A DNA stretch of 5,134 nucleotides from JBLHLB01 sp047618505 (GCA_047618505.1 JBLHLB010000307.1:1-5134), one strand, 5' to 3'. Counted from the stretch's first letter, positions 1-5,134 are shown. Translations and numbers: made by a program. The notes: generated by a model not told the origin, from the sequence alone.

Positions 1-117
1 GGCGTCCTCCAAAACACCGCAGACTGGTGCGAAGAAGTGCCCGGCAAGATCTGCCTCCAATCCGAAGGCGCCTACATCGAGTTCAAGAACATCCGCCTGC
101 GGGAGATTCTGCGCTAG
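1..117 (+). CDS. C-terminal end of a DUF1080 / 3-keto-disaccharide hydrolase domain protein (partial)
   Basis: The gene enters from the left edge in frame 1; only its last 38 codons and a TAG stop are present. The tail reads GKICLQSEGAYIEFKNIRLR, which matches the last beta strands of DUF1080 (PF06439, concanavalin-like jelly roll), where the pattern G-x-I-x-LQ-x-x-G-x-x-I-x-F-(R/K)-NI-x-(I/L)-R-E is typical. Members of this family act on 3-keto-glycosides and related sugars, are usually exported, and are strongly expanded in Planctomycetota. The domain ends the protein here, with no further C-terminal module. The stop lies two bases from the stop of the convergent lipoprotein gene. The signal peptide, full length and any other domains lie outside the window, so the specific substrate cannot be stated. 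Only a short tail supports the family call. Confidence 0.75.
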   Translation, partial: GVLQNTADWCEEVPGKICLQSEGAYIEFKNIRLREILR

Positions 118-119
118 CT

Positions 120-674
120 CTATTCGCTGTCGCTGGTGTCGGAGTCCGAGCTGCCCTGGGATACCAGGGCGGCTTCGAGCGCCGCGCGCTGGTCGGTGAT
201 CGCGTCGAAGCGGAGTAGGGCGCGGAAGAGGTCGCTGAAAGCGGTGTCTCGCCCATCGAATTTGAGGCGTGGGTTGGCCTCTAGTTCGAGGGCTAGCGCG
301 GCGGCGGCGTCGGTGCCGACGGTGGCTAGTTCGCTGAGGATTTCGACAAAGGCGTGGGGGTCCTTTTCGCCCATGACCATCAGGACCGAGAGACTGGCGC
401 GCACTTCGTGAATGTCCACGCCCTTGGCGTCAAGGGCGCCGCCGTGGAGGGCGTGGCGGTTGGGGGCTGAGGATGTTGCGGACTCGGTCAGCTGCGCGCC
501 GGGACCATTTTCTTCCAGCACGACTTCCGGTCCCGCCCCCTGTTCCTCTGCCGGAGGCACGGGGGCGACCTCGTCCCCTCCGCAGCTCTGTGCGGCCAGA
601 AGGCAGACTAGGAGGCAGGCCAGGAGGACGAGATGTCCGCCGCGTCGACTCGGGATTCGAAGAGGTTGCATCAC
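120..674 (-). CDS. Putative lipoprotein of unknown function
   Basis: The 184-residue product has a lipoprotein-type signal: a short basic start (R6, R10, R11), a hydrophobic core at about residues 14-28 (HLVLLACLLVCLLAA), then AQSC-GGDE with Cys31 as the probable lipidated residue. A28 and Q29 are not the best lipobox residues, so lipidation is likely but not certain. Residues 32-75 are Pro/Glu/Ala-rich and probably disordered, a common linker in lipoproteins. Residues about 80-170 look like a compact helical domain (EVRASLSVLMVMG, AFVEILSELATVG, AFSDLFRALLRFDAI). The end is acidic and Ser/Asp-rich (SSDSDTSDSE). I do not recognise the family. The start is bounded by an in-frame TAG at 684-686, leaving GTG at 672-674 or the adjacent ATG at 669-671. 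A weak AGGA lies 7 nt before the GTG. The gene is divergent from the esterase and convergent with the DUF1080 gene, so it is probably monocistronic. Confidence 0.75.
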   Translation of the reverse strand: MMQPLRIPSRRGGHLVLLACLLVCLLAAQSCGGDEVAPVPPAEEQGAGPEVVLEENGPGAQLTESATSSAPNRHALHGGALDAKGVDIHEVRASLSVLMVMGEKDPHAFVEILSELATVGTDAAAALALELEANPRLKFDGRDTAFSDLFRALLRFDAITDQRAALEAALVSQGSSDSDTSDSE

Positions 675-680
675 CGTCCC

Positions 681-686
681 ATCCTA
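681..686 (-). promoter_or_regulatory. Candidate -10 hexamer of the lipoprotein gene
   Basis: On the minus strand the hexamer reads TAGGAT, matching the TANNNT core of a bacterial -10 element. If it occupies -12 to -7, transcription starts at 674, the first base of the GTG start codon, giving a leaderless mRNA. No convincing -35 hexamer is visible. The assignment rests on motif and spacing only. The AGGA within it could instead act as a weak ribosome binding site. Confidence 0.35.
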
Positions 687-690
687 GCGC

Positions 691-696
691 TATCCT
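691..696 (+). promoter_or_regulatory. Candidate -10 hexamer of the esterase gene
   Basis: The hexamer reads TATCCT, a TANNNT-type -10 element. With standard spacing transcription would start exactly on the A of the ATG at 703, so the mRNA would be leaderless. This fits the absence of any purine-rich Shine-Dalgarno sequence before this ATG. A TTGCAT at 666-671 is a possible -35, but the 19-bp spacer is long. The hexamer faces the oppositely directed TAGGAT at 681-686 within the 28-bp divergent gap. Confidence 0.4.
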
Positions 697-702
697 GCGC
701 CC

Positions 703-1386
703 ATGAGTACGAGTCCCACGGAGCCCGACGAGCAGCCCTCCAGCGAACACATACTGACCGTGCAGCGCACGGCCCGCTTCCAAGCCTTTGGCGAGCTAAA
801 GGGCGACTGGAAAGAAGTCTGGTATGTGCTCCACGGTTACGGCCAGCTCGCCAGCGAATTCGGTAAGGCCTGTTCGGTTATGGCGAACCCCGAACGGTTG
901 GTTGTCGCCCCCGAAGGACTCTCGCGCTTCTATCCCAAGAGCAGCAGCGGCAGCGTCGGCGCCTCCTGGATGACAAGTCTGGACCGCGAAGCGGAGATTG
1001 CCGACACGGTGGCCTACCTGCGTGCGGTGGATCGAGAGGTGCGCGGCTATCGCAATCCCGGGGCGGCGGTTTCGTTGCTTGGGTTTTCCCAGGGAGCGGC
1101 GGCGGCGGCGCGTGCCGTAGTGCTCGGGGGGATCCAAGCCAAGCGCTTGGTGCTCTGGGGAGGCGGCTTTCCCCCGGACCTGGAGGAGCAGGCTGCGCGC
1201 AGTTCCCTCGCCAATGTTGAAGTCATCTTGGCCGTGGGAAAGACAGATCCATTCATCGACGAGGAGTCCGTGACCCGCGAGACCGAACGCCTAGAGGGCG
1301 TTGCGCCCAACCTGCGCGTGGAACGCTTCGAAGGAGGTCATACTTTGCAGCGCACACTCCTGCGTTCACTGGCCACGGGCCAGTGA
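703..1386 (+). CDS. Alpha/beta-hydrolase, phospholipase/carboxylesterase family (predicted serine esterase)
   Basis: The 227-residue product has the normal length and layout of the phospholipase/carboxylesterase family (PF02230, COG0400). The sequence shows an oxyanion-hole motif HGYG at 44-47, the nucleophile elbow GFSQG at 127-131 with Ser129, a strand and turn LAVGKTDPF with probable catalytic Asp182, and GGH with probable catalytic His213. The triad is therefore complete. There is no signal peptide or membrane segment, so the enzyme should be cytosolic. Family members hydrolyse carboxylic esters such as lysophospholipids, acyl-thioesters or small aryl esters; the natural substrate cannot be read from sequence. 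The start is well fixed: an in-frame TAG at 685-687 lies just upstream and the ATG at 703 is the only start codon before codon 20. It stands alone, divergent from the lipoprotein gene and convergent with top6A. A perfect hairpin overlaps its TGA stop. Confidence 0.88.
   Translation: MSTSPTEPDEQPSSEHILTVQRTARFQAFGELKGDWKEVWYVLHGYGQLASEFGKACSVMANPERLVVAPEGLSRFYPKSSSGSVGASWMTSLDREAEIADTVAYLRAVDREVRGYRNPGAAVSLLGFSQGAAAAARAVVLGGIQAKRLVLWGGGFPPDLEEQAARSSLANVEVILAVGKTDPFIDEESVTRETERLEGVAPNLRVERFEGGHTLQRTLLRSLATGQ
1366..1386. terminator. Perfect 9-bp hairpin overlapping the esterase stop; possible bidirectional terminator
   Basis: TCACTGGCC (1366-1374) and GGCCAGTGA (1378-1386) are exact reverse complements separated by a 3-nt ACG loop. 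The right arm ends in the TGA stop of the esterase gene. No T-run follows on either strand, so this is not a classical intrinsic terminator. A strong GC hairpin between two convergent genes could still end or stabilise transcripts from either side. The arms also encode the last residues of the esterase (SLATGQ). Confidence 0.45.
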
Positions 1387-1393
1387 TGGTCTG

Positions 1394-1410
1394 GGTCAGG
1401 CCGGCCGACC
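1394..1410. repeat. Short GC-rich inverted repeat around GGCCGGCC
   Basis: GGTC (1394-1397) and GACC (1407-1410) flank the 8-bp palindrome GGCCGGCC (1399-1406). Read as minus-strand RNA it can fold into a 6-bp stem, including one G-U pair, with a CCGGC loop; as plus-strand RNA the stem is interrupted. It lies about 65 nt past the top6A stop. It may add to termination of the top6 transcript or may be incidental. Confidence 0.25.
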
Positions 1411-1434
1411 TAAACTGAGCCGCATGACAAGGGT

Positions 1435-1468
1435 CGAGCTGGTCCAGGCGAACCACGACCAAAGCTCG
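1435..1468 (-). terminator. Hairpin just after top6A; candidate terminator of the top6BA operon
   Basis: CGAGCT-GGTC (1435-1444) pairs with GACC (1457-1460) and AGCTCG (1463-1468). This gives a 10-bp stem with a 2-nt AA bulge in the right arm and a 12-nt loop. In the minus direction it begins 7 nt after the top6A stop codon, where a terminator would be expected. No U-tract follows, so Rho-independent function is uncertain. Confidence 0.4.
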
Positions 1469-1475
1469 CTGCGCC

Positions 1476-2681
1476 CTAGGGCAAGAACGTCTTGCTGCCC
1501 AACTTGCGAGGCAGGTATTCCTCGATCACGAAGTTCAATCCCCACTTCGCCAGGGCCTGCTGTTCCGCACGCACGCCCATCTTCAGCATCTGATTCAATG
1601 CGTTGACCCAGGGCTTGTGGCTCTTGAAGAAGGGGTCGTTCTTGAGGGCATCCTTGGCGCGCTTGATGTCGACTGGCTGCAGAGGGTGCGTTGCGTCCTC
1701 GAGCTTGAAGTCGATGATGTCCTGGGGCGTGACCCCAAGATACTGGGCCTTGGGCACGCAGAAGAAGCGGTTGATGTGGGCGGCGTTGCCGGATCCAACC
1801 TTCAGTGTGCGGTAGATGTTGGCGATGCCGTAGGGGTCACAGTCCACGAAGGCGAAGACGGGGATGCGCCGGGTATCGGACAGCAAACGCACGAATCGCC
1901 GCGTCGCCCGCGTCGGCACACCACCCATCTCGATCAGGATGCATTTGCCGGACTTCCAGAACTTGTGGTTGTTCAGGCGCTGGAACATACCGCCGGTCTC
2001 GATCACGAGGACGAACTTAGCTTCTGTCTCGAACTTGAGGTGTTCGACGGAGTGGGGGATCGAATAGGAGCCGGAGCCGAAACCCGTGCAGTCGATCCGT
2101 AGGTCCTTGCCGGTCTCAGAGTCGCGGTCGATGACGGTCAAGTTGCCGGCCACCGAGCCACCGTGCTCCTCCGGGAAATAGCGCAGCTGCTCCCGCGAGA
2201 GTCCGTCTAGTGAAGCCAAGGCTTCGATATCGTCCATGACAGCGTCGGACTCAGGCTGATCCTTGAACTTGGCGTCGCCCCAGTTCTTGGAGACGTAATA
2301 GGCCTCTCGCTTTGTCGCGAAGTCGTCGTTCTCGACCATCTCCTTGGAGATCGACATGAGCCGTAGAGTCTGGGCGAAGCTCTTGACCGTATTAACGGAT
2401 AGGGCGCGCGTCTTCGATCCCTTGCCCAGCTCGAAGTACCCGACTTTCTTGTCGTAGGTGACGTTGGCGAGGGAGCGCACGGGGAACTTCAACTCAGGCA
2501 TGATGCGTGAGTCGATCTTCTTGTGCACGCGCTCCGCAGTCCTCTCAATCAGGGACAACGTCTTGATGTCTAGGGCGTTGAGCTTGCTCTTACGGCCCAG
2601 GGGCGTCTTGATGTTCGCCTTGACCTTGCTGCCGGTCGCCTTCTTGGTGGCCTTTTTCTTGGCTGCCTTCTTCTTCGCCAT
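1476..2681 (-). CDS. top6A: DNA topoisomerase VI subunit A (Spo11-like DNA cleavage subunit)
   Basis: This 401-residue protein is the strand-cleaving subunit of type IIB topoisomerase VI. It forms transient double-strand breaks through a 5'-phosphotyrosyl bond and works as A2B2 with Top6B. Residues 1-33 form a basic tail (MAKKKAAKKKATKKATGSK...) not part of the conserved core. The winged-helix 5Y-CAP domain at about 65-160 holds the catalytic tyrosine in KREAYYVSK; Y129 aligns with the RD-x-(F/Y)-Y tyrosine of Spo11. The TOPRIM domain at about 220-390 has its acidic Mg2+ ligands: E228 in VIETGGMFQRL and D280/D282 in FVDCDPYG. MGGVPTRATRRF (252-263) and YRTLKVGSGNAAH (290-302) are also typical of the family. 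The length fits the family (about 370 residues) plus the tail. The ATG at 2681 is forced, since no other start codon lies between it and the in-frame TAG at 2730-2732. No Shine-Dalgarno is visible. The stop is TAG. Confidence 0.96.
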   Translation of the reverse strand: MAKKKAAKKKATKKATGSKVKANIKTPLGRKSKLNALDIKTLSLIERTAERVHKKIDSRIMPELKFPVRSLANVTYDKKVGYFELGKGSKTRALSVNTVKSFAQTLRLMSISKEMVENDDFATKREAYYVSKNWGDAKFKDQPESDAVMDDIEALASLDGLSREQLRYFPEEHGGSVAGNLTVIDRDSETGKDLRIDCTGFGSGSYSIPHSVEHLKFETEAKFVLVIETGGMFQRLNNHKFWKSGKCILIEMGGVPTRATRRFVRLLSDTRRIPVFAFVDCDPYGIANIYRTLKVGSGNAAHINRFFCVPKAQYLGVTPQDIIDFKLEDATHPLQPVDIKRAKDALKNDPFFKSHKPWVNALNQMLKMGVRAEQQALAKWGLNFVIEEYLPRKLGSKTFLP

Positions 2682-2753
2682 CGGTGGGGTGTGTGTGCGC
2701 GGGTGCGGGGATCGGATCTGGCGGTGGGGCTAGCCGTAGAGCTAGCCGTAACT
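2682..2753 (-). other. In-frame top6B-top6A spacer, G-poor leader without Shine-Dalgarno
   Basis: The spacer is 72 nt, exactly 24 codons, so top6A lies in the same frame as top6B. After the top6B stop (TAG, 2754-2756) the frame contains TAG again at 2742-2744 and 2730-2732 and is open from there to the top6A ATG. The last 40 or so bases on the mRNA strand are rich in C and A with few G (ending in a run of CA dinucleotides, then CCCCACCG before the ATG). This should be weakly structured and offers no anti-Shine-Dalgarno pairing. Initiation at top6A probably relies on coupling to top6B or on an SD-independent mode. Confidence 0.6.
2729..2750. repeat. Tandem 12-bp repeat with stop codons in the top6B-top6A spacer
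   Basis: GCTAGCCGTA occurs at 2729-2738 and again at 2741-2750, a period of 12 bp. On the coding (minus) strand the repeat yields TAC-GGC-TAG twice, directly after the top6B stop. Together with that stop it gives three in-frame TAG codons at 12-nt spacing. A slippage duplication is the simplest origin. Each copy contains the palindrome GCTAGC. Confidence 0.8.
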
Positions 2754-4526
2754 CTAGAACTTGCGCGAGCGGTGCAGGACATCCTCGAGCGTTTCGACGG
2801 TGTCGTCACGCTTCTTGTCTGAGAGGTCGAGGATTTCCTGAAGGGCAATCCCGATGTGGGGGATGTACTTCTCGATGTAGTTGCGCTTCTCGAATTCGCG
2901 CTGCATACGCTTGCCCTTGCGGATGTGAGTGCCGAGCTTGCGACCGCATTCCTGCAGCCCGAGCTTCAGTTCCTTCAGGATCTCCGGGTAGTGCGCGATG
3001 GCCTCCTTTGATTCCGAAGTGAAGGGCACCCAAACGCTGGCGATGTGCACCAGGATAGCCATGGGCGCCACCGGCAAGCCGCCGCGGGGTTGCTGAATCC
3101 CGTAGCCGCGCCAGTTGGTTTGGATGACGGCCTTGGTGATTGCACAGCCGGACTGCATGTGCAGCAGGGGCACACGATTGGCGAAGCGCATCACGCGCAC
3201 CGGCTCGTCCGCGCTGGCAACTAGGTCTTCGTGGGCCGCCTTCGCGTCGGGCTTCTTGCGTTTCTTGATGCGGCCTTCATCGTTCAGCTCGAGGCCGACC
3301 CCACCGGGCTTGCCGTAGGCGATCCCTACTTCCACTTGGAAGGGGTTGCCGCGGTAGACTGCAGCAGGCCGCGTTGAGGCCATGTAGAAGTCCGCTTCGA
3401 TCTCCTTCCTCAAGCCCTTGAGGATCAGATCTTCGCCGATGGGCGCAATGCAATCCGTCGAGGGCGAAGAGATCTTCGTTTCGTTAATCGCCTTGTGCAG
3501 GGCGCTGGCTTCCTCGCGTGCGATGCGTGTGGCATAGGACTTTTCGGTCAGTCCGCGGCCCGCTGCCTTGATGATTTTCTTGGCAACCGTCGGCCCCACG
3601 CGACTGAATTCCTCCTGTAGGAATCCCGAGAGCGAGCGTGAACTGGTCTCCTTCAACATCTGGATCAAGCGCCCGAGTTCCACGCCATGGGGGTGCGGCT
3701 TGATTTCCACCGTCTCCGGCGGCAAATGCTTGTCGTTGCGCTCGTAGGAAACGCTCTCACCACCCGGATCGATGTAATGCAGGGTCAAGTGCGGGTTCGC
3801 GATGGCCGTCTGCTTGAGGTACATGTCGACGGAGCGCTGACCCTTCTGATAGCGGGCCTCCATCTCGATCTCGACGCGCGTGCCGTGGACCTTGTCCCAC
3901 TCGATGACCTTGCTGCTGTGAATCTCAGGCTTGTTCTTGGCCGAGTCGATGGAAAGCATGATCTCGACGGCGTCCTTGCGCTTGCCCGTGCGTGACAGGA
4001 CGCGCACAGGCTTGCCCGTGGTCAGCTGGCCGTACATGCCCGCGGCAGAGATACCGATGCCCTGCTGACCGCGGCTCTGGGAGAGCTTGTGAAACTTCGA
4101 ACCGTAGAGCAGCTTGCCGAACACTTTGCCGATCTGGGAATCCAGAATGCCGGGTCCGTTGTCCTCGACCGCCATGCGGAAGCGGCCTTCCTCCGTGGGC
4201 GTGAGTTCGACCGAGATCTCCGGCAGAATCCCAGCCTCTTCGCAGGCATCCAGGGAGTTGTCCACGGCCTCCTTGACGGCGGTTAGGAGCGACTTGAGGG
4301 GCGAGTCGAATCCAAGCAGGTGGCGGTTCTTCGAGAAGAACTCGGAGACGGAAATCTCCCGCTGCTTGGTAGCCATCTCCTTGGCGTTGGAGCGACGGGC
4401 ATTGCCGACCTTCGGAGCGGTCGCTTTCTTGGTTGTCTTTTTCTTCTTCGTGGCCACGCTTACGTCTTCGGGAGCGTCAGTCTCAGGGGTGTCAAACAGG
4501 CTGGGTGTACCGGCGAGGTCGTCCAT
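2754..4526 (-). CDS. top6B: DNA topoisomerase VI subunit B (GHKL ATPase subunit)
   Basis: This is the ATP-driven clamp subunit of topoisomerase VI, 590 residues from the ATG at 4526. After a 57-residue extension with a basic tract (K27-K30, K33-K34), the core begins with ISVSEFFSKNRHLLGFD (58-74). The GHKL ATP site is complete: N-box EAVDNSLDA (86-94, with E86 and N90), G1 box EDNGPGI (121-127), and G2 region RGQQGIGISAAGMYGQ (152-167). A helix-two-turn-helix segment follows at about 291-326 (SLSGFLQEEFSRVGPTVAKK). The transducer domain carries WRGYGIQQPRG (472-482) and the switch-lysine loop FTSESKEAIA with K507. Length exceeds the Sulfolobus protein (about 530), mostly because of the N-terminal extension. 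The frame stays open to a TTG at 4613, but those 29 codons look non-conserved and ATG is preferred. It precedes top6A in the same frame, forming an operon. No clear Shine-Dalgarno or promoter is visible. The stop is TAG. Confidence 0.96.
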   Translation of the reverse strand: MDDLAGTPSLFDTPETDAPEDVSVATKKKKTTKKATAPKVGNARRSNAKEMATKQREISVSEFFSKNRHLLGFDSPLKSLLTAVKEAVDNSLDACEEAGILPEISVELTPTEEGRFRMAVEDNGPGILDSQIGKVFGKLLYGSKFHKLSQSRGQQGIGISAAGMYGQLTTGKPVRVLSRTGKRKDAVEIMLSIDSAKNKPEIHSSKVIEWDKVHGTRVEIEMEARYQKGQRSVDMYLKQTAIANPHLTLHYIDPGGESVSYERNDKHLPPETVEIKPHPHGVELGRLIQMLKETSSRSLSGFLQEEFSRVGPTVAKKIIKAAGRGLTEKSYATRIAREEASALHKAINETKISSPSTDCIAPIGEDLILKGLRKEIEADFYMASTRPAAVYRGNPFQVEVGIAYGKPGGVGLELNDEGRIKKRKKPDAKAAHEDLVASADEPVRVMRFANRVPLLHMQSGCAITKAVIQTNWRGYGIQQPRGGLPVAPMAILVHIASVWVPFTSESKEAIAHYPEILKELKLGLQECGRKLGTHIRKGKRMQREFEKRNYIEKYIPHIGIALQEILDLSDKKRDDTVETLEDVLHRSRKF

Positions 4527-4657
4527 TCGCGTCAAGGGAGCCGTACTCAGGATTGAGAGAAGCAGGGTCGGGCGATGTACTTTGTAGTTTGGGAATCGAG
4601 CGCGCCGAAGCAAGGGCCAGCCTCAGCACTTCATCAAGCGGCGCAAACTTCACGCGC
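4527..4657. other. Intergenic region between mqnA and top6B
   Basis: This 131-bp stretch separates the mqnA stop from the preferred top6B start. I found no exact TANNNT hexamer at leaderless spacing before 4526, no convincing -35/-10 pair and no Shine-Dalgarno. An AT-richer patch at 4577-4591 (containing TACTTTGTAG) is the likeliest place for a promoter of the top6BA operon, but the match is weak. There is no strong terminator after mqnA, so readthrough from mqnA into top6BA is possible. If top6B used the TTG at 4613, the gap would shrink to 44 bp. Confidence 0.5.
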
Positions 4658-5134
4658 CTATTCGCCGTGCACGCGGGAGGCGGCGGGTAGCTCGACCGCG
4701 AAGGGCTCCAGGTCTGGCCGCGCCAATCCGAGGGCCGCCGCACGGTCGCGGAATTCCAGCTGGGCTGGGCCCTGGCGCTCACCTGGTTCGAAGAGGCACT
4801 CCTTGGAGAGATAGTGCAGCGTGCGCTCGAAGGGTACGCTCCATTCCTCTGCGGCGGACCGTGCTAGGTTTTCGATCTCTGACTTGCCGCGTTGGTGGGC
4901 GGCCACAAAGGCGTCCAGGTAGGGCTCGATGTCGACCCCGGGCGCGATGATCCAAGGGGCGAAGATGAAGGGCAGCCCCGTGAGCTCGCGCCAGGCACGG
5001 CTGGGATTCAAAGGTTCCGCCGTCGACGGGTCGATGTGCTCTCGCAGGGCAAGGTCGCCGATACGCAGCCAGGCGTCCGCCCCGGCCTCGCGCGGATCTT
5101 GGCCGAAGGCGACTTCGATGAACTCGGGGCGCTG
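4658..5134 (-). CDS. mqnA: MqnA, chorismate dehydratase of the futalosine menaquinone pathway (partial, C-terminal part)
   Basis: The reading frame runs open from the right edge to a TAG stop, giving the last 158 residues; the start lies outside the window. Hallmarks of the MqnA/MqnD-type periplasmic-binding-protein fold are visible: DAWLRIGDLAL (20-30 of the fragment), then AWRELTGLPFIFAPW (47-61), which matches the (D/E)LG-x-x-W-x-x-(F/L)TGLPFV(F/Y)A-x-W signature. A helical C-terminal part follows with YLSKECLFEPGERQG and LEFRDRAAALGL. MqnA removes water from chorismate to give 3-[(1-carboxyvinyl)oxy]benzoate, the first step of the futalosine route to menaquinone, in the cytosol. MqnD is a related family and could be confused with it, but the TGLPF context favours MqnA. 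It lies upstream of top6B on the same strand, with no functional link evident. No other mqn gene is in the window. Confidence 0.85.
   Translation of the reverse strand, partial: QRPEFIEVAFGQDPREAGADAWLRIGDLALREHIDPSTAEPLNPSRAWRELTGLPFIFAPWIIAPGVDIEPYLDAFVAAHQRGKSEIENLARSAAEEWSVPFERTLHYLSKECLFEPGERQGPAQLEFRDRAAALGLARPDLEPFAVELPAASRVHGE

Noticed and set aside
430..783. 117-codon minus-strand frame overlapping the lipoprotein and esterase starts
   Set aside because: Arg/Gly/Pro-rich shadow translation that overlaps two better-supported genes.
1998..2000. TOPRIM motif of Top6A reads IETGG rather than the EK seen in eukaryotic Spo11
   Set aside because: As far as I recall, ETGGM is common in archaeal Top6A, so the missing lysine is a family feature and not a defect.
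1617..2102. 161-codon open frame on the plus strand opposite top6A
   Set aside because: It lies wholly antisense to a strongly conserved gene, has no recognisable domain, and such frames are expected by chance in GC-rich coding DNA.
4114..4587. 157-codon open frame on the plus strand opposite top6B
   Set aside because: It is antisense to the conserved ATPase region; its composition mirrors the opposite-strand codons and no family is recognisable.
4527..4613. Longer top6B starting at TTG 4613
   Set aside because: The extra 29 residues show no conserved sequence, TTG is a rare start, and ATG 4526 opens a plausible N-terminus; kept only as an alternative.
4658..5011. mqnA as a short complete 117-residue gene starting at TTG 5011
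   Set aside because: The frame stays open to the window edge and the upstream codons encode conserved MqnA sequence (DAWLRIGDLAL), so this is a truncated view of a longer gene.
1..5134. A defence island, CRISPR array, prophage or insertion sequence
   Set aside because: No spaced direct repeats, transposase, integrase or terminal inverted repeats are visible. Top6 subunits also resemble GHKL/Spo11-like parts of some defence systems, but both proteins here match canonical topoisomerase VI along their whole length.

Overview
The window is GC-rich, densely coded bacterial chromosome. It has six protein-coding genes, two of them cut by the window edges, and no tRNA, rRNA, CRISPR array, insertion sequence or phage gene that I can see. 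The gene mix suggests a Planctomycetota-like bacterium or a similar deep-branching Gram-negative lineage: the tail of a DUF1080/3-keto-disaccharide hydrolase domain (a family very abundant in Planctomycetota), a secreted lipoprotein, the futalosine-pathway menaquinone gene mqnA, and a lack of Shine-Dalgarno sites. This assignment is inference; nothing here is a phylogenetic marker.

Left part (1-1386): the 3' end of the DUF1080 gene (+) converges on an uncharacterised lipoprotein gene (-) with only two bases between the stops. The lipoprotein gene diverges from a serine esterase gene (+, 703-1386) across a 28-bp gap. That gap carries two back-to-back TANNNT -10-like hexamers, each placed so that transcription would begin on the first base of the start codon, so both genes may be leaderless.

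Middle (1387-1475): a convergent intergenic stretch with inverted repeats that could terminate transcription from both sides.

Right part (1476-4526, -): a two-gene operon encoding both subunits of a type IIB DNA topoisomerase, topoisomerase VI. top6B (GHKL ATPase) is followed by top6A (Spo11-like cleavage subunit), the order commonly seen in archaea. All core catalytic motifs are intact, so the enzyme looks functional: an A2B2 complex that passes one duplex through a double-strand break using ATP. Both subunits have lysine/alanine/threonine-rich, H1-like N-terminal tails ahead of the conserved domains. The 72-bp spacer keeps the two genes in the same frame and contains three in-frame TAG codons spaced exactly 12 nt apart in a tandem repeat.

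Right edge (4658-5134, -): the C-terminal part of mqnA (chorismate dehydratase), 131 bp upstream of top6B on the same strand.

The most notable content is the complete, archaeal-type topoisomerase VI in what looks like a bacterial genome, with tailed subunits and an unusual spacer. I see no wholly unknown multi-gene system.
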